A DNA stretch of 9,729 bases from Bacillota bacterium (lineage in GTDB: Bacteria; Bacillota; Clostridia; Lutisporales; Lutisporaceae), in contig JAEXXN010000470.1 of the NCBI GenBank assembly GCA_023405875.1, forward strand, positions 1-9,729, read 5' to 3'. Positions within the stretch are counted from its first letter, which is position 1, and every line of letters begins with the position of its first letter. This document shows, one piece after another, positions 1 to 5,909 of this stretch. The notes under the pieces are model-generated. The model worked only from the letters and a program-made list of their open reading frames with translations. It did no database searches and was not told the origin of the DNA. The position numbers were made by a program, and so were the translations under genes.

Positions 1-224
1 GTGCAGCTCAGGTAAAGGGGAAAAAGGACGAGGTGCAGATATCCAAGGAAGCTATGGATTTCCAGCTGGTTATGAAAGCGGCGAAGGCTGCAAGGGAAGT
101 ACCTGATATAAGAGAGGAAGTTATTGCTCCTATCAAGGAAAAGCTTGACAATGATACCTATGAAATAGACAGCAACGGTATAGCTGATAAGCTATTAGCC
201 CGCAAATTCAATATAAAAATGTGA
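1..224 (+). CDS. flgM: FlgM anti-sigma-28 factor (5' end cut off)
   Basis: This is the C-terminal 73 residues of FlgM, the inhibitor that binds the flagellar sigma factor SigD (sigma-28) and is removed when the hook is finished. The frame is open to the left edge (first full codon at 3), so the true start lies outside the window and the GTG at 33 is probably internal. The fragment has the family's sequence plan: an ISKEAMDFQ segment, a helix ending REVPDIREE, then the sigma-binding C-terminal part with the pattern IKEKLDNDTYEID followed by GIADKLL. It is rich in Lys, Asp and Glu, has no Cys and no membrane segment. It is followed 84 bases later by flgN, as in Bacillus subtilis. The stop codon is embedded in the left arm of a hairpin. 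Identification is secure despite the truncation. Confidence 0.93.
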   Translation, partial: AAQVKGKKDEVQISKEAMDFQLVMKAAKAAREVPDIREEVIAPIKEKLDNDTYEIDSNGIADKLLARKFNIKM

Positions 225-268
225 AATTAACCACAGCTTAAGGCCATTACCTGGCTGTGGTTAATTTT
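224..268 (+). terminator. Hairpin after flgM, probable intrinsic terminator or attenuator
   Basis: A perfect 14-base-pair inverted repeat (224-237 with 254-267) encloses a 16-base loop that can form a further 3-bp pairing (AGG 241-243 with CCT 250-252). The right arm runs into a short T tract (TTTT, 265-268). The left arm begins at the last base of the flgM stop codon. The U-tract is short, so termination may be partial. I see no SigD or good SigA promoter between it and flgN, so the downstream genes probably depend on readthrough. Confidence 0.6.
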
Positions 269-308
269 ATCCCAAAGTATCTAAAAGTATAAAAAGGGTG
301 TGGTGTCT

Positions 309-821
309 ATGATTAATGTTGAGAGAGAAGTAAAAGCCGTTATCGAAATACTTGGAAAAGAATATGATTGCTACAAGGACATGCTTGAGCTTTCAAAATC
401 CAAGAAAAAGATAATTGTTGAAGGAAAAGTGGCAGAGCTGGACAAAATGGTGAAGCTTGAGCAGAATATGATTTTTAATATAGGACAGTTGGAAAAGAAA
501 CGGGAGGAGGAAGTGGCAAAGCTCTGCAAGGCCCTGGAGCTCAACAGCAGCAGGATCAATATTTCAGAGCTGATGCAGGGACTTCAGCCTGAGCAGAAGA
601 AGGAGCTGGAAAATGTTCAGGAAAGACTCCGGGGGATACTTTCTGAATTGAAAGCGGTAAATGACGTTAATGGACAGCTCTTAGAGCAGTCCCTTGAATA
701 TATAGATTACTCCATAAATCTTTTGGCAGGAGCGGGAATGGAAACCGGCTCACTATATGAGGATATTGGAAAGAATAAGGGCAAGCAGGCCGACAAGAAT
801 ATTTTTGATACAAAAGTATAG
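309..821 (+). CDS. flgN: FlgN, chaperone for hook-associated proteins
   Basis: FlgN is a small cytoplasmic export chaperone that binds FlgK and FlgL and delivers them to the flagellar type III export gate. The 170-residue product is almost entirely helical and charged, with a heptad-like stretch around residues 40-75 and another around 95-140. The family's C-terminal signature is visible as VNDVNGQLLEQSLEYIDY (118-135) followed by INLL, and the protein ends with a NIFDTKV tail like the FDRK-type tails of Firmicutes FlgN. I place the start at ATG 309, because AAGGGTG at 294-300 sits 8 bases upstream; a GTG at 300 in the same frame overlaps that Shine-Dalgarno and would add only MVS. It lies directly ahead of its clients flgK (two copies) and flgL. 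Sequence conservation in this family is low, but context and tail make the call firm. Confidence 0.88.
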   Translation: MINVEREVKAVIEILGKEYDCYKDMLELSKSKKKIIVEGKVAELDKMVKLEQNMIFNIGQLEKKREEEVAKLCKALELNSSRINISELMQGLQPEQKKELENVQERLRGILSELKAVNDVNGQLLEQSLEYIDYSINLLAGAGMETGSLYEDIGKNKGKQADKNIFDTKV

Positions 822-847
822 CAATGAGAGTTTAGAGGTGAGTACAG

Positions 848-2296
848 ATGTCATCATTTAGAGGATTGAGCATAGGGGTATCAGCAATTTTTGCCAACCA
901 GCGGGCATTGGATGTTACCGGTCATAATATAAGCAACGTCAATACTCGGGGATATACCAGGCAGATGATATCCAATTCCGCCACCTTCTACCAGAAGGTA
1001 GGGCAGTCCGGCAACGGAAGGCTGATGCAGCTGGGTTACGGTGTCGATGTGCAGGAAATAAGGCAGTACAGGGATGAATTCCTTGACAAGAAATTCAAGA
1101 AGGAGAACACTGAATTAGGGTACTGGTCCTCCAGATATTCCAGTGTTCAGGAGCTTGAGACGATATTCAGCGATAATTCCGAAGATGGACTGCAGGCTGT
1201 AATGAACAACTTCTGGAATTCCTGGGAACAGCTTTCCAAGCCCACAGGAGGCTTGACTGCAAGAGCAATGGTAAAGGAAAATGCCATAGCTTTCGTAGAG
1301 ACAGTAAAGAGTATGGACAACACCCTTGTAAATTTCAGGAGAAGCAAGGATACTGAAATTAAAGAGAGCATAAGCAGGATAAATGTGATAGCCAAGGAAT
1401 TGGCAGCATTGAATCTTGATATAAAGAAAATGGAATCCCACGGGGTGGTGGCAAACGACCTGAGAGATGAGCGCAACTATCTTATAGATGAGCTTTCCGG
1501 GTTGGCAAAGATACAGGTCATAGTGGGAGATTCAGTCAATGTTTCCCTCGAAGGGCGTCTCCTGGTTGAAGGCAGCAGGTGTGAGCAGATCGGCACCCTG
1601 CCGGATACCACGAATAGCGGTTTTGTAAGGCTTGTGTGGAGCGGTACCAATGAGAAGCTTGAGATTTCAGGTGGAAGCGTCAATGCCCTGTTTGAGTCAA
1701 GGGATGAACTGGTGAAAGGCTTCAGGGAAAAGCTCAACCAGTTTGTAATAGGTGTTGCTGAGGAAATAAATAAGATACATATAACAGGCTATGGAACTGC
1801 GGATGCTACTCAAAGGTATTTTTTCGTCAATGAGCTGGATGGCTCCAATACCGGTATCAATCTATCAACAATAGCCTTCAATCCTGAATTGAATGAATAT
1901 GACAATATTGCCGCCGCAGAAGAAGCTCACAATTATGAGGATAACAGGATAGCGTTGAAAATTGCAGAGCTCAGGCAGAATGACTATTATTCCGACGAGG
2001 GCTATGAGATGACTGATGAGAATAAAAGAAAGTACAACTATGATGAGTACTATAGAAATATCATATCCGGCCTGGGGAATATGGGCCAGGAAGCCTCTAC
2101 AGCGGTTGCTGCCCAGAAGCTTCTGGTCGATCAGATAGAGTATCGCAGGCAGGCAATAAGTGCCGTTTCATTGGATGAGGAAATGAGTAACCTTATAAAA
2201 TACGAGCATTCCTATAATGCGGCGGCCAGGATAGTGAATGCGATGGATGAAATGCTTGAGGAAATAGTAAATAAAATCGGTTTGGTAGGAAGGTAG
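848..2296 (+). CDS. flgK: FlgK-family hook-associated protein 1, divergent copy A
   Basis: FlgK forms the first ring of the hook-filament junction outside the cell. The 482-residue product has the paired D0/D1 ends of flagellar axial proteins: N-terminal FRGLSIGVSAIFANQRALD and HNISNVNTRGYTRQ (4-39), and a C-terminal helix with SLDEEMSNLIKYEHSYNAAARI (441-462) ending KIGLVGR. The internal FlgK marker ANDLRDERN is at 202-210 and SGGSVNALFESRD at 274-286. ATG 848 follows AGAGGTG by 7 bases. The copy departs from typical FlgK in the region where HxxGxDxxGxxGxxFF is expected (here HITGYGTADATQRYFF, 311-326) and in a Tyr/Asp/Glu-rich segment at 379-402. It lies 12 bases upstream of a second, more canonical flgK. 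There is no Sec signal peptide, as expected for type III export. It is intact; whether it is the main HAP1 or a specialised variant cannot be told from sequence. Confidence 0.92.
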   Translation: MSSFRGLSIGVSAIFANQRALDVTGHNISNVNTRGYTRQMISNSATFYQKVGQSGNGRLMQLGYGVDVQEIRQYRDEFLDKKFKKENTELGYWSSRYSSVQELETIFSDNSEDGLQAVMNNFWNSWEQLSKPTGGLTARAMVKENAIAFVETVKSMDNTLVNFRRSKDTEIKESISRINVIAKELAALNLDIKKMESHGVVANDLRDERNYLIDELSGLAKIQVIVGDSVNVSLEGRLLVEGSRCEQIGTLPDTTNSGFVRLVWSGTNEKLEISGGSVNALFESRDELVKGFREKLNQFVIGVAEEINKIHITGYGTADATQRYFFVNELDGSNTGINLSTIAFNPELNEYDNIAAAEEAHNYEDNRIALKIAELRQNDYYSDEGYEMTDENKRKYNYDEYYRNIISGLGNMGQEASTAVAAQKLLVDQIEYRRQAISAVSLDEEMSNLIKYEHSYNAAARIVNAMDEMLEEIVNKIGLVGR

Positions 2297-2308
2297 TGAG
2301 GATATAAT

Positions 2309-3784
2309 ATGAGAACAACATTCGGATCCTTTAATATAGCGACATCAGGACTGTTTGCCAGTCAAAGGTCTCTTGACACTACCAGTCATAATATTGCCAA
2401 TGCCAATACAATAGGATACTCAAGGCAGATAACTCTTCAGAGGGCCTCAATACCTACCTATGATCCCACGGGGATAGTAGGTACAGGGGTAGAAGCCTAT
2501 GATATCATGAGGATAAGAAGCAGTTACCTTGATGTCAAGTATTGGGGGCAGAACAAGACCTACCGGGAATGGAGCATAAAGGAGGAGCAGCTTGCGACCC
2601 TGGAGGGCGTATTCAATGAGCCTTCCAATACAGGTATAAGGGTCGTAATGGACGAATTTTTTACGGCTCTTGAGGAGCTTTCCAAGCAGCCGGGAGACAC
2701 TACCTGCAGGGTAGCTGTGGCGGAAAAGGCAAAAATGCTGACAACTACAATAAACAGGAACGGGAATGAATTGATAAATGCCTTCAGAGATGTAAACTTC
2801 TCGGTAAAAAATAAGGTTGATGAGATAAACTCACTTTCAGAGCAGATAGCAAACCTGAACAAGCATATTTTTGGCTTTGAACTGGGGGGCAGCACGGCAA
2901 ACGACCTGAGAGACCAGAGAAACGTGCTTCTGGATAAGCTTTCCTCCATTGTAAACATCACAGTTGCTGAAATACCAGGACCCAACGGCAACAGCTACAT
3001 GGATGTAAAAATAGGGGGTATAACCCTTATAGATCATACAAGCTATAACAAGCTGACAACCCAGGACAGAGATGACGCTTATTCAGATGAGATCGAAGCT
3101 ATGGGCGGAGGGAAAATCAGCGATGTGGTATGGGCAGGGGTAACCGGGCAGAAGGTAAATATACAGAGCGGAGAGCTTAAGGGCTTGCTGGATATCAGGG
3201 ACGGAAATGGAGATGGCTTCAATTACAGGGGGATCCCCTATTATCTGGACAAGCTGAATGAGTTCGCAAGCAGTTTCACTAAGAAATTTAATGAACAGCA
3301 CAACCAGGGAGTAGACCTTAACGGTATTCCCGGACAGAACTTTTTCTATGACGATGGAAGTACGGCGGTCAATTGTATAAATTTCAAAGTGGATCCGGAT
3401 ATAACTGCCGATCCGAATCGTATAGCGGCTTCTGCCAGTGGAAACGGGGAAAGCAATAATGATAATGTGGAGCTTCTGATAAAATTGCGTGAAACAAAAA
3501 TCGGTTTCGGTACTTTGACGGGAACTCCTGATGACTTTATAAAATCACTGCTGTCAGCTCTGGCTGTTGACAGCAATCAGGCGAAGAGGATGGCATCAAA
3601 TTCCCAGGCCCTTGTCGATCAGACGGATAACAGGCGGCTTTCTGAATCAGGGGTATCACTGGATGAAGAAATGACCAATATGGTAAAGTTCCAGCAGGCA
3701 TACAATGCATCAGCAAGAATGGTCACAACTCTTGACGCAATATTGGATACTACCGTAAACAGATTAGGCTTAGTAGGAAGGTAA
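2309..3784 (+). CDS. flgK: FlgK hook-associated protein 1, canonical-like copy B
   Basis: This is the second of two tandem FlgK homologues, 491 residues. The N-terminal axial motif reads SGLFASQRSLDTTSHNIANANTIGYSRQ across 13-40. The internal marker ANDLRDQRN is at 197-205, SGELKGLLDIRD at 287-298, HNQGVDLNG with PGQNFF at 331-346, and the C-terminal helix has SLDEEMTNMVKFQQAYNASAR (450-470) ending NRLGLVGR. These match the usual FlgK pattern better than the upstream copy, so this is the better candidate for the main junction protein. ATG 2309 has GTGAGG 7 bases upstream. It shares an 18-base identity with copy A at the ANDLRD codons (2896-2913 versus 1450-1467) and the same GLVGR terminus, indicating descent by tandem duplication, though most of the central region has diverged. 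It is probably co-transcribed with flgN, copy A and flgL. Confidence 0.94.
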   Translation: MRTTFGSFNIATSGLFASQRSLDTTSHNIANANTIGYSRQITLQRASIPTYDPTGIVGTGVEAYDIMRIRSSYLDVKYWGQNKTYREWSIKEEQLATLEGVFNEPSNTGIRVVMDEFFTALEELSKQPGDTTCRVAVAEKAKMLTTTINRNGNELINAFRDVNFSVKNKVDEINSLSEQIANLNKHIFGFELGGSTANDLRDQRNVLLDKLSSIVNITVAEIPGPNGNSYMDVKIGGITLIDHTSYNKLTTQDRDDAYSDEIEAMGGGKISDVVWAGVTGQKVNIQSGELKGLLDIRDGNGDGFNYRGIPYYLDKLNEFASSFTKKFNEQHNQGVDLNGIPGQNFFYDDGSTAVNCINFKVDPDITADPNRIAASASGNGESNNDNVELLIKLRETKIGFGTLTGTPDDFIKSLLSALAVDSNQAKRMASNSQALVDQTDNRRLSESGVSLDEEMTNMVKFQQAYNASARMVTTLDAILDTTVNRLGLVGR

Positions 3785-3796
3785 TGAGGTGATGGT

Positions 3797-5050
3797 ATGA
3801 GAGTTACTAATGGCATGATGGTCAACAACTTAATGAGGAATCTGAGCAAGAATCTCGGCAGGATGGAAAAGACCCAGCAGCAGCTTTCCAGCGGTAAGAA
3901 GTTTATCAACCCCTCAGACGACCCCATAGGGGTATCAAGGAGCCTGAGGCTGAACACAGAAATTGCTACAATGGATCAGTATAAGAGGAATGCAGATGAT
4001 GTAAAGTCATGGCTGAGCACTACTGAAATGGCCGTAGGAAATATAAATGAGATTCTGAAGCGGGCAAAGGAATTGACTTTACAGGCAGTAAATGAGACAA
4101 ACTCTATAAGTGAGAGAGCTGCTATAAAGGAAGAGATAGAGGAGCTGAAGAACCAGCTGGTTCAGATAGGGAATACCACCTATGCAGGAAGTTATCTATT
4201 TTCCGGCTTTAAGACTGACAAGCCATTATTAAAATCAGATGGAACCTATGACCTCGGAGGGGGCACAAGTAAGCTTACCCTTGATGAGATTATAGAGGTG
4301 AACATCGGTGTTGGGGACAAAATCGGAGAGAATTTTATAGGTCAGAGATTATTCGGACTTTTGTCTTCAGGTACAGATTTGGATGTGACTCCTGCAGCAA
4401 GCCTGGAAAATAAGCAGAGCATGAAGGGGAGCTATCTGAGCTCAGCAGATTTAAGCTCTATCAATAGTACAGATAGTTTTGTAATTAATTATGGAGGAGT
4501 AAATACAACAATAAACTTCACTAATGCTCCTTATACTGATTTGGATGCTTTGAAAGCCGATATCAGCGCTGCAGTTTCGGCAGCAGGAGTGACGGTTGAC
4601 GTAGTAGATAACAAATTGGTTTTTGAGGCTAATGGTAAATTTTCCATTAATTCCGGGACCGAAATAGGCTTGGCTAATAATCAGGAATCGGTATCTAGAG
4701 TTGATTCGGGTAATAAATCCCAGCTTATAGCAGTATTTGATCAGCTGATAAGCGATCTGGGAAATGATGATACCGATGGCATAAGCAAAGCTTTGTCAAG
4801 AATTGAAAGACAGGCAGATAATGTAAATGCAATAAGAGCCGAAATAGGCGTCAAAACCAACAGAATAGAGCTAACTACCAACAGGATAACGGATGATACA
4901 CTCAACCTGAAGGATCTTATGTCAAAGAACGAGGATGCAGATATTGCTGAGGTAATAATGAATCTCAAAATGGAAGAATACGTATATCAGGCTTCACTGT
5001 CCGGGGGGGCAAAGATAATTCAGCCTACATTGGTTGATTTTATTCGGTAG
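3797..5050 (+). CDS. flgL: FlgL hook-filament junction protein (enlarged)
   Basis: FlgL (HAP3) forms the second junction ring, onto which flagellin assembles. The N-terminal axial domain is clear: RVTNGMMVNNLMRNL (2-16), QLSSGKKFINPSDDPIGVSRSL (29-50), and the FlgL-typical NTTYAGSYLFSGFKTDKPL (126-144). The C-terminal domain runs from about 300 to the FlgL-like end IIQPTLVDFIR (407-417). At 417 residues it is longer than FlgL of Bacillus (about 300) or E. coli (317). The extra length is central: residues about 212-298 have the beta-strand pattern DSFVINYGG, then an INFTNAP stretch, DLDALKADISAAVSAAGVTV and DNKLVFEANGKFSI, which resembles the flagellin hook IN motif. ATG 3797 has GAGGTGAT just upstream, and the gap from flgK copy B is 12 bases. 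The B. subtilis gene yviE found between flgL and fliW is absent here. Confidence 0.93.
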   Translation: MRVTNGMMVNNLMRNLSKNLGRMEKTQQQLSSGKKFINPSDDPIGVSRSLRLNTEIATMDQYKRNADDVKSWLSTTEMAVGNINEILKRAKELTLQAVNETNSISERAAIKEEIEELKNQLVQIGNTTYAGSYLFSGFKTDKPLLKSDGTYDLGGGTSKLTLDEIIEVNIGVGDKIGENFIGQRLFGLLSSGTDLDVTPAASLENKQSMKGSYLSSADLSSINSTDSFVINYGGVNTTINFTNAPYTDLDALKADISAAVSAAGVTVDVVDNKLVFEANGKFSINSGTEIGLANNQESVSRVDSGNKSQLIAVFDQLISDLGNDDTDGISKALSRIERQADNVNAIRAEIGVKTNRIELTTNRITDDTLNLKDLMSKNEDADIAEVIMNLKMEEYVYQASLSGGAKIIQPTLVDFIR

Positions 5051-5059
5051 TGTTATAAT
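5030..5059 (+). promoter_or_regulatory. Possible SigA-type extended -10 promoter before fliW
   Basis: A consensus extended -10, TGTTATAAT (5051-5059), lies just after the flgL stop. The best -35 candidate is the weak TTGGTT at 5030-5035 with an 18-base spacer. Transcription would begin near 5066, at the edge of the fliW Shine-Dalgarno (GAGGTG, 5066-5071), leaving a 5' UTR of about 10 bases. It could give fliW-csrA a SigD-independent supply, but an AT-rich gap can produce this by chance. Confidence 0.3.
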
Positions 5060-5076
5060 ATAAATGAGGTGAGAGC

Positions 5077-5511
5077 ATGGTAATAAAAAGTAAGTTTTTC
5101 GGGGAAATTGGAGTAGATGACAAGGATATGGTAACCTTTGCAGAAGGTATACCAGGGTTTCCGGACCTGCACAGCTTTGCGGTAATTAATGACGGTAGCA
5201 ATGAGTATATAAGCTACCTGCAGTCTCTGGAGGAGAAAAATGTTTGCTTTATAATGATGCCTCCCATACTTATTGACAAGGACTACGATATCGAGATAAG
5301 TGACAGTACAGTAAAAAAGATTGGGATTGAAAGGCCGGAGGATATAAAGCTATACGCCATACTCACCGTACCGGAAAGCTTCAGGAATACCACTGCCAAT
5401 CTTAAGGCGCCTATAGTGGTGAACACTAAGAATAACAAGGGGATCCAGGAGATACTTGACGATGAGCGGTACAGCATACGTCATAGAATTGTAAAGGAGT
5501 CTGATGTGTAA
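5077..5511 (+). CDS. fliW: FliW, flagellar assembly factor and CsrA antagonist
   Basis: FliW is a small cytoplasmic protein that binds either flagellin or CsrA; when bound to CsrA it relieves repression of hag translation. The 144-residue product has the family motifs in order: FAEGIPGFP (21-29), YLQSLEEKNVCFIMMPP (47-63), and LKAPIVVNTKNNKGIQEIL (109-127) followed by RYSIRHRI (131-138). Length equals the family norm. ATG 5077 follows GAGGTG (5066-5071) by 5 bases. The gap from flgL is 26 bases and contains a possible SigA-type extended -10. The stop TAA shares its last base with the csrA start (TAATG), so the two antagonists are likely translationally coupled. Confidence 0.96.
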   Translation: MVIKSKFFGEIGVDDKDMVTFAEGIPGFPDLHSFAVINDGSNEYISYLQSLEEKNVCFIMMPPILIDKDYDIEISDSTVKKIGIERPEDIKLYAILTVPESFRNTTANLKAPIVVNTKNNKGIQEILDDERYSIRHRIVKESDV

Positions 5512-5738
5512 TGCTGGTTTTGACTAGAAAAAAAGACGAGTCCATCATTATTGGCGATGAAATTGAAATTATTGTATCTGAAATATCAGAAGACAAGGTA
5601 AAAATAGCAATTAAAGCGCCAAAGAATGTCAAGATTTTCAGAAAAGAGCTGATAAAGGCAGTAGAGAATGAAAATTTGAAATCGGCTGAAATATCAGGTA
5701 TTGACATAGGTAAGCTGGGGGAAGCCATAAAGAAATAA
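5511..5738 (+). CDS. csrA: CsrA, RNA-binding translational regulator
   Basis: CsrA is a homodimeric RNA-binding protein that blocks ribosome access at GGA-containing sites; in B. subtilis its main target is the hag leader, and the next gene here is hag. The 75-residue product begins MLVLTRKKDESIIIGD, has the core beta strands IEIIVSEISEDKVKIAI (18-34), APKNV (36-40) and the RNA-binding Arg44 in IFRKEL. A C-terminal extension from about residue 50 (VENENLKSAE, then SGIDIG) corresponds to the Firmicutes tail that FliW binds allosterically; Asn55 aligns with Asn55 of B. subtilis CsrA. The start overlaps the fliW stop, and AAAGGAG at 5493-5499 lies 11 bases upstream, somewhat long, which fits coupling to fliW translation. 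A weak AT-only hairpin follows the gene. Confidence 0.97.
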   Translation: MLVLTRKKDESIIIGDEIEIIVSEISEDKVKIAIKAPKNVKIFRKELIKAVENENLKSAEISGIDIGKLGEAIKK

Positions 5739-5765
5739 TAGAATTATTATAAAATATTATTTTTT
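5733..5765 (+). terminator. Weak AT-only hairpin at the end of csrA
   Basis: Eight A/T pairs (5733-5740 with 5755-5762) enclose a 14-base loop and lead into a T run at 5760-5765. The left arm overlaps the csrA stop. A stem made only of A:T pairs is thermodynamically poor, so termination is likely partial at best and some readthrough into hag is possible. Confidence 0.3.
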
Positions 5766-5769
5766 GCTA

Positions 5770-5797
5770 TAAAGTAACAAAATACTCCAGCCGATAT
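5770..5797 (+). promoter_or_regulatory. SigD (sigma-28) promoter of hag
   Basis: TAAA (5770-5773) and GCCGATAT (5790-5797) are separated by 16 bases, a full match to the SigD consensus TAAA-N15/16-GCCGATAT. Transcription should begin roughly at 5803-5805, giving hag a leader of about 105 bases. FlgM, encoded at the left of the window, is the expected anti-sigma control on this promoter. Confidence 0.93.
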
Positions 5798-5866
5798 ACT
5801 AATCAGAACATAAGATTGATTGATAGCATAGGGCCCATGATGTGGATCGATCTTGTGGATATATTG

Positions 5867-5902
5867 CCGGAAAGGAATCCGGTCAAGAAAAATCAAGGAG
5901 GA
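5867..5902 (+). promoter_or_regulatory. Predicted CsrA-binding region in the hag leader
   Basis: A 5-bp hairpin, CCGGA (5867-5871) with TCCGG (5878-5882), displays the loop AAGGAA, so a GGA sits in a hexaloop, the typical high-affinity CsrA site. A second GGA lies in the Shine-Dalgarno AAGGAGG (5895-5901). The two GGA cores are 23 bases apart, within reach of both faces of one CsrA dimer. This is the same plan as the two sites in the B. subtilis hag leader, where CsrA blocks ribosome binding. Function is inferred from architecture. Confidence 0.78.
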
Positions 5903-5909
5903 AAGAAAA

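Noticed and set aside
33..224. GTG at 33 as the real start of the first gene
   Set aside because: The frame is open to the left edge and the upstream residues fit an FlgM N-terminal region; there is no convincing ribosome site before 33.
1115..1476. Long reverse-strand open frames across flgK and similarly elsewhere
   Set aside because: They lie wholly inside well-supported + strand genes, lack ribosome sites and give low-complexity Ser/Leu/Phe-rich products typical of antisense shadows.
2303..2308. TATAAT just before flgK copy B as a -10 box
   Set aside because: Transcription would start inside the coding sequence, downstream of the ATG at 2309; it is better explained as the spacer between the Shine-Dalgarno and the start.
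5831..5836. GGGCCC palindrome in the hag leader as an operator
   Set aside because: Six bases is too short to support a binding site, and it falls in the loop of a larger predicted stem.
5853..5909. Upstream in-frame TTG start that would lengthen flagellin by 19 residues
   Set aside because: The added residues include Trp, Cys and many basic residues unlike flagellin, the stretch overlaps the predicted CsrA hairpin, and ATG 5910 has an ideal AAGGAGG site and the standard MRINNN start.
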